Assembly: GCA_019753285.1 (NCBI GenBank)
Contig: JAIELD010000008.1
Coordinates: 1-64,000 of the forward strand
DNA: 64,000 bases
Reading direction: 5' to 3'
From: Beijerinckiaceae bacterium
Lineage (GTDB): Bacteria > Pseudomonadota > Alphaproteobacteria > Rhizobiales > Beijerinckiaceae
Of the stretch, positions 17,346 through 25,753 are shown one piece after another. Made by a program: the position numbers and the translations under genes. The notes under the pieces are model-generated. The model did no database searches. It had not been told where the DNA came from and saw only the letters and a list, made by a program, of their open reading frames with translations. The first letter of the stretch is position 1, and every line of letters starts with the position of its first letter.

Positions 17346-18032
17346 CGAAATATCCGGAAGTATGATCAGCGACGTGACTTCGTCGTCGCAGACCGCGAAG
17401 TAGAAGCTGAGCACCAGCGGATCAGGCATTCCCGGCGCCGTCGTGTTGCTATTGACGTTCGCCCCGACCACCACGCAATTCTTGACCTCGACCAAGCTGA
17501 CTGGATGCATCGTCATGCCGGCGTCGATGATTTCACCGCCGGCCCATGTCCTGATGGCAGAAATGCCTCGGTAGACCTGAAGCTGATCGTTGACGATCGC
17601 ATCGTCATGAAACACGTCGAGCAGGGTGTCGAGGTCACTGGTATTCGTGGCGTTGACATATGTTTCCAACGGTCGAGGCAGATCGAGAACCGCGCTCGGC
17701 TCGCTGCGCAATTCCGAAATGTCGCCGTCGCGAACAGTAAGGCTCCAGTCACGCTGCACGAGAGCATCGCCTTCGTCGCAGCGCTCCGAAAGCAGCATTG
17801 TCAAAACCAGGACACCCTGACGCCTCGTTTCGTCAATCGGGCGTGGCGGAAGCGTCCAGTTGCTGCCCTGATCGGAAAACCAGGTGCGAACATCGGCTTT
17901 TCCCACGAATTTCACGCCATCGACATGGAGCAGGACATCGTCCGCGAACGTCGCGGCCAAGGCCGCCTCATCCCGCGACCGGAGGGCCAGCAGAAATCGG
18001 GTAATGAGTGTCGGAAGGTTGGACAGAGACAT
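17337..18032 (-). CDS. Tandem SnoaL/NTF2-like protein
   Basis: A 231-aa protein with two NTF2-like cone folds in one chain. The first (about 1-115) starts with the helix LITRFLLALRSRDEAALAATFADD, and the second (about 120-231) with ETYVNATNTSDLDTLLDVFHDDA. Each shows the helix then Asp-containing strand pattern of SnoaL polyketide cyclases and ketosteroid isomerases. No signal peptide. Function unknown; such proteins often bind small hydrophobic ligands. The regulator gene at 18167-21073 lies 134 bp upstream on the same strand. Confidence 0.78.
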   Translation of the reverse strand: MSLSNLPTLITRFLLALRSRDEAALAATFADDVLLHVDGVKFVGKADVRTWFSDQGSNWTLPPRPIDETRRQGVLVLTMLLSERCDEGDALVQRDWSLTVRDGDISELRSEPSAVLDLPRPLETYVNATNTSDLDTLLDVFHDDAIVNDQLQVYRGISAIRTWAGGEIIDAGMTMHPVSLVEVKNCVVVGANVNSNTTAPGMPDPLVLSFYFAVCDDEVTSLIILPDISNA

Positions 18033-18166
18033 GGCGCGCTCGCTGAAGGCGACGAGACTGCCTCGTCATGCGAACGGTGTTATCCGGAAACGCTCATGCG
18101 CACGTGCTGCGAGTTGTAAAATCGTGTAAACCGGTAGCCAGCGTTGGTTGGGAGAACGGTCTGGAA

Positions 18167-21073
18167 TCAAACCTGCCGCGGGACATTCCCGAGCCCTTCA
18201 GGCTGTTGTTCCAGAAATCGTCTCGCCGTCATCAGGTCGGCCGTATCGAAGCCTTCGGTGAACCTGCCATACAGCTCGGCAATCAGCTGCTGCGCAGGCC
18301 CTCTTTCGCCGCGCGTTGCCCAAAGATCTGCCAGCGGCAATGCCGCACGCAACTCCCATCCCGGCGCAGACTGTTCCGAGGCGCATTCGATCGCTTCGCG
18401 CAGGCATGCCTCGACGAGATCAGGTTTTGCTCCGGAAGCGATGAGCACCAAAGCGCGAGCCCTCAGGAGATCGGGCAGGTCGAAAGCGCCATTTCGTGTT
18501 CTCGCAAGATGGATGACGCTGTCGATCGTCGCCAGGGCCTCGTTGACTTCGCCCATTCGCGCCAGCCCCTCGGCCAAGGCGCGGCCGCATACCGTGGCAA
18601 GAGTGTGATGGCGTTCCTGATTCAGGATGGCTCTCGTGTTTCGCAGCAGCTCGACGCCGGCGATCCATTCACCGCGAAGGACGAGGCTTTCGCCTCGCAA
18701 AGCCAGGCCGACCGTTTGATAGGGCCGAAGAGAATGCTTGGCGGCGTATTCAACGACGCGATCGATGAGGATCTCCGCGCCGGAAAAGTCGCCGCTCCAA
18801 AGCCAGACCGGGATGGTGTAGATATGTGCGATGCAAACGGTGACAGGATGGTTGCGGCGCATTGCTTCATCGATCGCCTGAAGCGCCGTTTTCTTGGCCT
18901 GCTCCGGAAACCCGCGCAGCCAAAGCACTCGGGCCAGCGCCACCAGCGCCCGATTTCGATGATCGTAGCCGAAGCCGTCGACCGGCGCGTCGCCTGAGGC
19001 CGATGCCAGTTCGAACCCTCGCACGCAATGACGCTGTGCCGCGGCCTGGTCGCCGACGAGGTGAAAAGATGCGCCCAGCATCCATTCGCCCATGATCGTG
19101 CCGCTGTCATCCTCGGCTTCGGCAGCGATGGCGACGAGCCGGTTGGCGCAGTCGAGCGCTCCTTTGAAATCGCCGGTGCGCATGCGGAATACGCTCATTC
19201 CAGCCAGAAGCTGGACAGTCCTCTGAATATCGCCGAGCAATTGCGCAAGCTGCATCGCGCGTTCGATCGCACGGAAGACGCTTTCGCTGTTTCCTCGCGT
19301 GAACATCATCGCGATGGCGAGTGCTTCCTGAAGGGCAAGCTCCTTGGCGCTTGACCGCTCGGCTGCCGGCAGTTCGGAAAGGGCGCGTTCGCACCAGCGC
19401 TCACACTCGCCGAGAAGCGAGAGATGCAGGAATAGAGGCGCTGCGGCGATGGCGAGGTCGATACCGAGCTCACGGTCGCCGCTATTTGAAAAGCACCATT
19501 CGAGAGCCGTGCGAACGTCTCCCAGCGAGCGCGTGAGGCGCGCGGCGACCAATGCTTTATCGGCTCCCGCCTGCTGACGTTGGAGAAGAGCTCTGAAACG
19601 GACGGCATGCCGTCGCGAAACCGCGTCCTCTTCCCCGCTTTCAGTCAGCTTGACCGCCGCATAGGTGCGTGTCGTATCGAGCAGGCGGCAATAGAGCTCG
19701 CCGGACGACACCGAGGTCGAGATTAGCGACTTGCTGATCATGCTGGAGATGGCGTCGGTCACCTCGTCAATGTCTGCAGGTCTTTCGCAGATCACGGCAA
19801 CAGCGTCTTCGAAGGTGAAATCGCCAATGAAGATCGACAGTTGCGACAGCACGGCCTGCTTGTAAGGGGTGAGAAGGTTGAAGCTCCAATCGAGCAAGGC
19901 CCTGAGCGTCTGGTGGCGTGGCATCGCGCTGCGTCGTCCCTGCCAGAGCAGATTGAAACGCTTGTCGAGCAGGTCGGCCGTGCCCCGGACGCCGGATACC
20001 CCGACGCGGCCGGCGGCAAGCTCTATCGCGAGCGGCATCCCGTCAAGTCGTCGGCAGATCGAGGCGATGATCGGTGCGTCGAGATCATTCAACAGGTCGC
20101 GGTGCCCGCTCGCGGCGGCGCGATCCATGAAAAGCTGAACGGCGGGGCTGGCAGCGACGTCGACCGCGCTGAGAGCGCCCCCTTCCGGCGGGCTTTCAAG
20201 CGGGGCAAGCAGGTGAATGTTTTCGCCCTCGACCCGCAGCGCTTCGCGTGTCGTCGTGAGCAGGTGCAGGCTTTGCGCGTCGAGGAACAATCGTTCGGCA
20301 AGCGCTGAAATCGTCTCGATCACATGTTCGCAATTATCGAGCACCAGGAGCGCGCGTCGATCCTTCAGATAGAACGCAAGCAGGGCGACCGGATCGTCGC
20401 CGGTCGCGATGCAACCGACGGAGGCTGCCACCGCCGCGGTTACCGCGGCGGTATCGGAATGCTGGCTCAGATCGACGAAATAGGTTTCGCCGTCGAATTC
20501 GCCGATAAGGTTGTGGACGATCGCCACCGCAACCGTCGTCTTGCCCATGCCGCCTGGACCGACGATGCTGACAAAGCGCTTGGTCCGCAGCAATTCTACG
20601 ATGACGGCGATCGCCTCGTCACGTCCGACCATGCGGGCGAGAAGCGGCGGCATTTTCGGGGCAGCCGCTGAAACCGTCCTGACCGCGACAGGAGCGACTG
20701 GCCGGTTGCCTGCCTCCACCGCCGCCACGAAAACATAGCCGCGGCCCGGTACGTTGGCGATGAAGCGGTTGCCGCCGACGCCATCGCCCAAAGCTTTTCT
20801 GAGACTGGTGAGATGGACCCGAAGATTTGCCTCCTCCACGGTGACATTGGGCCAGACCAGGTCCATGAGCTCATGCTTGTCCAGCACTGAACCCGCGTTT
20901 TTGACCAAGGCAATCAGAATGTCGAGCGCACGAGACCCGAGTGTGACCGGAACCCCATCCCTCGTCAAAAGCCTTTCGCTTGGGAAAAGCTGAAACCCGC
21001 CGAAGGTGACTAGCTCAGCGGAGCGCTGCGATTCTCCGTCGGTCGTCAAGCTTGAGGACCTTGCAAGCACCAT
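18167..21073 (-). CDS. Winged-helix / STAND ATPase / TPR regulator, divergent from thiocyanate hydrolase operon
   Basis: A 968-aa paralogue in architecture of the protein at 2690-5749. The winged helix spans about residues 22-118 and ends NVPGRGYVFVAA. The STAND ATPase has Walker A GPGGMGKTT near 172 and Walker B RALLVLDNCEH near 245. About 500 residues of TPR-like helices follow. Such regulators couple ATP binding and an effector to transcription. It is divergent from the thiocyanate hydrolase genes across a 717-bp gap, so it is the obvious candidate regulator of that operon. Confidence 0.87.
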   Translation of the reverse strand: MVLARSSSLTTDGESQRSAELVTFGGFQLFPSERLLTRDGVPVTLGSRALDILIALVKNAGSVLDKHELMDLVWPNVTVEEANLRVHLTSLRKALGDGVGGNRFIANVPGRGYVFVAAVEAGNRPVAPVAVRTVSAAAPKMPPLLARMVGRDEAIAVIVELLRTKRFVSIVGPGGMGKTTVAVAIVHNLIGEFDGETYFVDLSQHSDTAAVTAAVAASVGCIATGDDPVALLAFYLKDRRALLVLDNCEHVIETISALAERLFLDAQSLHLLTTTREALRVEGENIHLLAPLESPPEGGALSAVDVAASPAVQLFMDRAAASGHRDLLNDLDAPIIASICRRLDGMPLAIELAAGRVGVSGVRGTADLLDKRFNLLWQGRRSAMPRHQTLRALLDWSFNLLTPYKQAVLSQLSIFIGDFTFEDAVAVICERPADIDEVTDAISSMISKSLISTSVSSGELYCRLLDTTRTYAAVKLTESGEEDAVSRRHAVRFRALLQRQQAGADKALVAARLTRSLGDVRTALEWCFSNSGDRELGIDLAIAAAPLFLHLSLLGECERWCERALSELPAAERSSAKELALQEALAIAMMFTRGNSESVFRAIERAMQLAQLLGDIQRTVQLLAGMSVFRMRTGDFKGALDCANRLVAIAAEAEDDSGTIMGEWMLGASFHLVGDQAAAQRHCVRGFELASASGDAPVDGFGYDHRNRALVALARVLWLRGFPEQAKKTALQAIDEAMRRNHPVTVCIAHIYTIPVWLWSGDFSGAEILIDRVVEYAAKHSLRPYQTVGLALRGESLVLRGEWIAGVELLRNTRAILNQERHHTLATVCGRALAEGLARMGEVNEALATIDSVIHLARTRNGAFDLPDLLRARALVLIASGAKPDLVEACLREAIECASEQSAPGWELRAALPLADLWATRGERGPAQQLIAELYGRFTEGFDTADLMTARRFLEQQPEGLGNVPRQV

Positions 21074-21790
21074 GCACCTGCGGAAATGTCAGTTGTTTGT
21101 CTGATTTGCCTTGCTGAATAAACAATCACTTGGCGACCATCGCAAAACGGTCCCGCCTTTGAGATTTGCTTAGATGAGTTGTTTGAATATTGTAGATTAT
21201 CGACGTCGCCATGACAGTTATACGACGTCCGCCCAAGCATCGCGCGCCTGCAGAATTGACGGTAGCCGCAGTGTCGAAAGTCATGATCCATGGCAGCGCT
21301 GATACCGGCATGTGTTGCTTCCGCTGTGATGAAACTTAATGCATCGTCCGTCCTCTGACAACGCGACCTTTTCACATTAGTGCAACGACAGCTTGCGGGT
21401 TGTTAGAATTTGCGAGGTTTTGTTGTGTCGCAGGCCAGGCAGCGTCGCAGAACCAGGCAATGGCGGACCAGAAAGCGCCGGAAAGTCCTTCGATCAGGCG
21501 CGCCGGGGCAGGGAAGATGCCGGGCTTCCTCATACGAGGCTTGCCCCCTATGGCCGCGACTTTCTGGAAACGTCGTTGAGCAGATTTTTACAACGCTTAA
21601 CAACCGCAGGCGTTCAACCTCCGCTAACTTGGCTTTGCAGACGGAAGCAATGCCGGGTCCCGTCGATAAGCGCCGTCAAACGGAGCAGGTCGAGCGAGCA
21701 ACGCCTAAACCGAAGCGAGCCGGGCAGCGGCTGTCACGCTTCCGACAATGAACATACGGACCGACACACCGCCTTGCGACGAGGAGCAGC
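21074..21790. other. Large divergent intergenic region between regulator and scn-type operon
   Basis: 717 bp with no convincing gene on either strand; the open frames at 21403-21751 lack recognisable domains and good starts. The left 300 bp is AT-rich, consistent with promoters. CGACGTC occurs at 21201-21207 and 21223-21229, 22 bp apart (about two helical turns), a possible site for the divergent winged-helix regulator. No riboswitch or tRNA was seen. Confidence 0.4.
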
Positions 21791-22144
21791 ATGAGACAGC
21801 ACCTGCCACCCGATGATCCGCGGTTCATCCGCATCGTTCCGGCGCTCCAGGAGACGCCGATCTTCCAGCCGGGGCAGCATGTCCGCGTGCTGGAGCGCTT
21901 CCCACTCGGCCATTACCGCGTGCCGCTCTACCTGCGCGGCAGGATCGGTGGGGTCGAACGGCTGGTGCTGCCGGCAATCGACAATGAAGAGGAAGGTTTC
22001 GGCCTGAATGCGGGCGTGAAACGTCACTACTACCGGATCGCCGTGCCGATGTCGGACATCTGGACCGACTATGCCGGCAGTTCGCGCGACCAACTCTACA
22101 TCGAGGTATTCGAAACCTGGCTGGAGGCCGTTCACGATGCATGA
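21791..22144 (+). CDS. scnB: Thiocyanate hydrolase beta-type subunit (SH3-like)
   Basis: A 117-aa protein equivalent to the C-terminal, SH3-like half of nitrile hydratase beta. The pattern PIFQPGQHVRVLERFPLGHYRVPLYLRGRIG is cut here as FQPGQHVRVLE and GHYRVPLYLRGRIG, the standard opening of this fold, and DQLYIEVFETWLE is the conserved end. In Thiobacillus thioparus thiocyanate hydrolase the nitrile-hydratase beta chain is split in two, as it is here. The family T. thioparus subunit is about 157 aa, so this one is shorter. GAGGAG precedes the ATG. The stop overlaps the next gene by 8 bp. Confidence 0.82.
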   Translation: MRQHLPPDDPRFIRIVPALQETPIFQPGQHVRVLERFPLGHYRVPLYLRGRIGGVERLVLPAIDNEEEGFGLNAGVKRHYYRIAVPMSDIWTDYAGSSRDQLYIEVFETWLEAVHDA

Positions 22145-22805
22145 ACAGGACCACGATCACGATCACGATCATCACGACCATGATCATGACCACGCCGAAA
22201 TCAGCGCGACCGAACGGCCAGGATATTTCGACATCCTGCAGGCGGCGCTCGAGGAATTGCTGAACGAGCGAAAGCTTGTGACGACGGCAGAGATCGAACG
22301 TCAGATAGACGTGCTCGATTCCCGCACGCCCGCGCTCGGCGCCACGATCGTCGCCCGCGCCTGGACGGATCCGGACTTTCGTCAACAGCTTCTGGCCGAT
22401 GGCCGTGGGACCTGCGAAAGTCTTGGCATCACCTTCTATGACGATACAGGCCTCATCGTTCTCGAGAACACGGAGACAGTCCACAATCTCGTCGTCTGCA
22501 CGCTATGTTCCTGCTATCCGCGGCCGCTGCTCGGGCTGCCGCCAGAATGGTACAAGCTGAAGCCTTATCGTGCCCGGGCGGTGATCGAACCGCGCGCGCT
22601 GCTCGCCGAATTCGGCACCATCATTCCCGACGATGTCGAGATCCGCGTTGCCGACTCGACCTCTGCCTTGCGCTTTCTGGTGCTGCCGCTCCGACCGAAG
22701 GGGACGGACGACTACACCGAAGAACAGCTTGCGGCCCTTGTCACGCGCGATGCGATGATCGGCGTCGTTACCGTGAAAGCAAACGATGAAAGGGTAGCGG
22801 CATGA
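22137..22805 (+). CDS. scnC: Thiocyanate hydrolase gamma-type subunit, cobalt-centre chain
   Basis: A 222-aa homologue of nitrile hydratase alpha that carries the metal site. The claw motif CTLCSC is at 121-126 (C121, C124, C126), where two cysteines are oxidised in mature enzymes and Thr at the second position marks the cobalt type. CYPRP after it matches thiocyanate hydrolase rather than the TxWP of nitrile hydratases. The product of thiocyanate hydrolysis is carbonyl sulfide and ammonia. Unusual is the N-terminus: about 19 residues alternating His and Asp, a likely metal-binding tail. Start at 22137 lies inside scnB. Confidence 0.84.
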   Translation: MHEQDHDHDHDHHDHDHDHAEISATERPGYFDILQAALEELLNERKLVTTAEIERQIDVLDSRTPALGATIVARAWTDPDFRQQLLADGRGTCESLGITFYDDTGLIVLENTETVHNLVVCTLCSCYPRPLLGLPPEWYKLKPYRARAVIEPRALLAEFGTIIPDDVEIRVADSTSALRFLVLPLRPKGTDDYTEEQLAALVTRDAMIGVVTVKANDERVAA

Positions 22806-23161
22806 TCACGATCGAAGACTTCATGCACCGGTTGCCGAACGACGTCGGAGGTCAGGCATCGCCGGCCTTCGCCAGGGTGGAGCATGCGCTTGCGCCCTGG
22901 GAAAAGCGCTGTCATGCGCTGGCCGACGTGCTCGACTACCACAAGCTGATCAGCACGGAGGAGAAGCGGCGGGGCGTCGAAGGGCTCGGTGCCGACGTCA
23001 TCAACCGGCTGAGCTATTACGAGCGCTGGGCCACCGCATTTGCTGTCCTGCTGTTTGAGAAGGGTATCCTGACGCCGACCGAGCTTGCCGAGAAGATGGC
23101 CGAGATCGAGGCGCGCTGGCCCGATGAACGGGTGTCTTCGACGGGCGAGCCACGACCATGA
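22802..23161 (+). CDS. scnA: Thiocyanate hydrolase alpha-type subunit
   Basis: A 119-aa protein equivalent to the N-terminal half of nitrile hydratase beta. It has the helical pattern FARVEHALAPWEKRCHALADVL, then LSYYERWATAFAVLLFEKGILT, where nitrile hydratases read YYERWL..LLVEKGVLT. With the SH3-like and cobalt-chain genes it completes the three-subunit set of thiocyanate hydrolase. The known T. thioparus order is scnB-scnA-scnC; here it is B-C-A. ATGA overlap with the gene before and another 4-bp overlap with the gene after indicate coupled translation. Confidence 0.82.
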   Translation: MITIEDFMHRLPNDVGGQASPAFARVEHALAPWEKRCHALADVLDYHKLISTEEKRRGVEGLGADVINRLSYYERWATAFAVLLFEKGILTPTELAEKMAEIEARWPDERVSSTGEPRP

Positions 23162-23790
23162 TAACGACCGAGCGGGCCGCCGCTAACTCGCGCGCGACGA
23201 CCTTCGTCGGTGGACGGTCGGGCCACATGCTGGTCCTCTCCCACGCGACGCTGGTTGGTGAGCCGATCGCACGGGTCGAGGCAGTCAACATGACCGCCGG
23301 CATCTCGCCGACCTTGCCGGTGGATGCAAGCTGGGCCTTGCATGGCGTCGCGACGAATGATCGGTATACGACGCGTCCCGAGAAGACGGAATTGGTGGCC
23401 AAGCAGGCACCGATCGGCCGTCCAGAGGCCACCCATGCCGCGCTCATTCTACTGCGGAAGCGCGCCGAGTGGTGGAGCTTCACGCAAGATGAACGGCGTG
23501 CGATCCTCGAGGAGGATTCGCACCATATCGCGATTGGAATGCGGTATCTGCCGGCAGTCGCGCGCCGCCTGCTGCACTGCAGGGACCTTGACGAAGAGGC
23601 GCCGTTCGATTTCATCGGCTATCTCGATTATGCGCCGGAAAGCGAAGCCGCCTTCGATGATATGCTGGCTCAGCTTCGGGCGACGAAAGAGTGGTCGTTC
23701 ATCGATCGCGAGATCGACATTCGCCTGACCAAGGCCGATCCTGCGCAGATCGTGCTCTCTCACCTGGCGGACCATCACGCTGGTGGCTGA
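23158..23790 (+). CDS. Chlorite dismutase-family protein linked to thiocyanate hydrolase
   Basis: A 210-aa protein. The C-terminal half resembles the chlorite dismutase/HemQ family: RAEWWSFTQDERRAILEEDS, then a His-rich HHIAIGMRYLPA, then the strand FDFIGYLDYAPESEAAFDD and a final LRATKEWSFIDREIDIR. The HH pair could include the heme-ligand position, but the alignment needs checking. True Cld residue Arg for chlorite breakdown cannot be placed by eye. It overlaps scnA by 4 bp, so it is translated with the hydrolase. It may help maturation (cysteine oxidation or metal loading) or act on a product; this is inference. Confidence 0.7.
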   Translation: MITTERAAANSRATTFVGGRSGHMLVLSHATLVGEPIARVEAVNMTAGISPTLPVDASWALHGVATNDRYTTRPEKTELVAKQAPIGRPEATHAALILLRKRAEWWSFTQDERRAILEEDSHHIAIGMRYLPAVARRLLHCRDLDEEAPFDFIGYLDYAPESEAAFDDMLAQLRATKEWSFIDREIDIRLTKADPAQIVLSHLADHHAGG

Positions 23791-23833
23791 TGGTGCGATG
23801 TTCGCGCGGCCAAGCAGCGTCTTGCTTTACGCG

Positions 23834-23853
23834 AGCGCCTTCTCCGAGGCGCT
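23834..23853. terminator. Hairpin between convergent Cld-like and sorB genes
   Basis: AGCGCC and GGCGCT flank an 8-base loop in the 84-bp gap between the stop codons of the convergent Cld-like and sorB genes. No T run, but the place suits transcription ending from both sides. Confidence 0.4.
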
Positions 23854-23874
23854 ACACCGCTGCAAACAGTTGCG

Positions 23875-24213
23875 CTATTTATAGGCCTCGGTGAGGTAAT
23901 CCACGATGATCTTCGCATCCTCCGGCGCGATCGGTGCCTTGTAGACATTGATCATCTTGGCGACCTCGGCCTGCCAGAACGCCTTGCCGAAGGATGCTCC
24001 ATGCGGCTGGGACTTGATGTATTCCGCCGAGTGGCAGGCTCCGCAATTGGCGATCGCCGTGTCGAAGCCCGGTCCCTTGGCGAGTTCGGTCTGGTCATCC
24101 GGCAAGGCGAATTGCAAGGGCTTTGGCTGTGCGCCGCTCGACGCCGCGCAAAAGGCTGCAGCAACGATGGAAAGCCTGATCAATAAGGGCTGGAAAAAAG
24201 ATTTCTTCCGCAT
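23875..24213 (-). CDS. sorB: Cytochrome c subunit of sulfite dehydrogenase (SorB type)
   Basis: A 112-aa secreted monoheme cytochrome c. A signal peptide (about residues 1-28, ending near ASSGA) is followed by the heme site CGACH and a C-terminal helix DAKIIVDYLTEAYK typical of small c-type cytochromes. The ATG at 24213 has GAGGA eight bases upstream, which favours it over a TTG five codons earlier. It follows sorA by 11 bp. In Starkeya novella SorA passes electrons from sulfite to SorB. Length agrees with SorB (about 100 residues). Confidence 0.83.
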   Translation of the reverse strand: MRKKSFFQPLLIRLSIVAAAFCAASSGAQPKPLQFALPDDQTELAKGPGFDTAIANCGACHSAEYIKSQPHGASFGKAFWQAEVAKMINVYKAPIAPEDAKIIVDYLTEAYK

Positions 24214-24224
24214 GTCGATGATCC

Positions 24225-25430
24225 TCAAGCAGCGATGACGCGCGTTGTCTCTATGACGTTCCGCATGTAGCCGGCGGGGTTCCAGAGCGCCTCCATCGGC
24301 TGTGTCTGTCCGATGCGGTTGATGGCCCGGACCTTAATGTCGTGCGCTCCCTTGGGCAGATGCAGCACCGACCGCCATTCACGAAACGAGTATTTGCCCA
24401 GATCCTTGCCGAGAACGGCGCTGCGCCAGGTCGCGCCGCCATCGGCCGATACCGTGACCTCGGTCACGCCATAGCCGCCGTCGAAGGCGATGCCCTTGAT
24501 CTCGATGTCCTTGCCGGCGCTGACCTTCTGGCCATCCGCGAGGCTCGTGATGAACGAGCGGACGTTGAAGCGGTTGATCGGCACCGTAGCCGCGACCTTT
24601 CCGCCCGGCGGCACGCAGGCGCAGTCCGTTGCAGGGATGCGATAGGCGGTCTTCATCCAGAATCCATCGAAAGTCGCGTCGATGACCGTGATGTCGTTGA
24701 GGTGCTTGACCCAATAGGTGCCGTAATAGCCCGGGACGATCAGGCGGATCGGGAAGCCATTCAGAAACGGCAGGTCCTCGCCATTCATCTGATAGGCGAC
24801 CATGACCTCGCCATCGCGGGCATGGTCGATGTCCAGCGCCTTGATGAAATCAGGCGTTTCCGGGACGATGGGGCCGTCCATGCCGTTGAACGTCACCTGT
24901 TTCGCAGAAGCATCGATGCCGGCCTTGTCGAGGATGGCCTTCAGCGGCACGCCCTTCCAGCGGGCGTTGCCCATCGCGCCGTTTGCGAGCTGGCCTCCAG
25001 CCACGCGCGGATTGAAAAAGCCGCGGCTGTTGCCTGAGCACTGATTGACCGCGACGACCTCCGAGGCCTCGAAATTGTTGCGCAGATCGGAAAGGGACAG
25101 GCTCAGCGGCGTGGAAACCTTGCCTTTGACTCCGAGGCGGAACGTGTCGGGATCGAGATCGACGGGCAGGCCTGCGAGATGATAGCGCACGAAAAACGCA
25201 TCATTGGCAGTGATAGGCCCCTCGTTGAAGGCTGAGAATGGGGTTTCGAGCTGCGGCGGCCGCGATGTCAGCAGGATGAGCGGGCGCTTTTGTGGAAATG
25301 TCACCAGCGAACGCGCGCCATTTTCGAAGGGAAGCGTCGTCTTCTGTTCCGCGAGGGCGAGCCTCGCGTTGCTTCCGGCGAAGAGCGTCGCAGCGCCCAG
25401 CGAAGCCATGAATTGCCGACGTTGCAGCAT
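24225..25430 (-). CDS. sorA: Sulfite dehydrogenase molybdopterin subunit (SorA type)
   Basis: A 401-aa periplasmic molybdenum oxidoreductase that would oxidise sulfite to sulfate. The N-terminus RRQFMASLGAATLF is a Tat-type signal. The Mo-binding domain carries the cysteine ligand in NQCSGNSRG (C131), with HLAGLPVDLDP before it, and the dimerisation domain forms the last 120 residues. GGGGAG precedes the ATG. Its distance from soxC in sequence and the SorB-type partner downstream separate it from SoxCD. Confidence 0.88.
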   Translation of the reverse strand: MLQRRQFMASLGAATLFAGSNARLALAEQKTTLPFENGARSLVTFPQKRPLILLTSRPPQLETPFSAFNEGPITANDAFFVRYHLAGLPVDLDPDTFRLGVKGKVSTPLSLSLSDLRNNFEASEVVAVNQCSGNSRGFFNPRVAGGQLANGAMGNARWKGVPLKAILDKAGIDASAKQVTFNGMDGPIVPETPDFIKALDIDHARDGEVMVAYQMNGEDLPFLNGFPIRLIVPGYYGTYWVKHLNDITVIDATFDGFWMKTAYRIPATDCACVPPGGKVAATVPINRFNVRSFITSLADGQKVSAGKDIEIKGIAFDGGYGVTEVTVSADGGATWRSAVLGKDLGKYSFREWRSVLHLPKGAHDIKVRAINRIGQTQPMEALWNPAGYMRNVIETTRVIAA

Positions 25431-25753
25431 CTTTCTCTCCCCTTTTTTCTAAGCGTAGCAGAAGATGTCGAGGTAGCCCATGCCTTTGACAGTCCACTTG
25501 GCTCTTGAACCGCAGAAGTCAGCCGGCGTCTGGAGTGAGGGCCGATCGTAGGTTCTGCCGGCTTTCCGCGATTTTCTGTTCTGTCGCTTTTAGGCCAATC
25601 ACGCTGGAATCGAATCCCAAACATCTTTCATTGGCCAGATGAGCGATCGCGGCACAGGACCGGCCGGTTGAGATCGCAGACCGTGCTTTTCGACAAAGTA
25701 ACGGACGATCCGCCAAGACGTTGATCGTCTGTGGGGGCATTCATGGATCAAAG
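25431..25753. other. Divergent promoter region sorA / DUF305 gene
   Basis: About 320 bp with no supported gene. It must hold the sorA promoter on the minus strand. The left edge of the DUF305 gene is uncertain and could lie inside or to the right of this gap. No clear operator seen. Confidence 0.35.

Noticed and set aside
17109-18119. Plus-strand frame of 336 aa
   Set aside because: It is antisense to the NTF2-like gene over most of its length, and its composition is that of GC-rich antisense frames.
21403-21751. Open frames in the 717-bp divergent gap
   Set aside because: They are Arg-rich with no domain, poor starts and no partner on either strand.
22137-22200. His/Asp-rich start of scnC as a simple-sequence artefact
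   Set aside because: The frame is intact, overlaps scnB in the coupled way, and GATCAC-type triplet repeats encode a regular metal-binding tail. I kept it as real and reported it as unusual.
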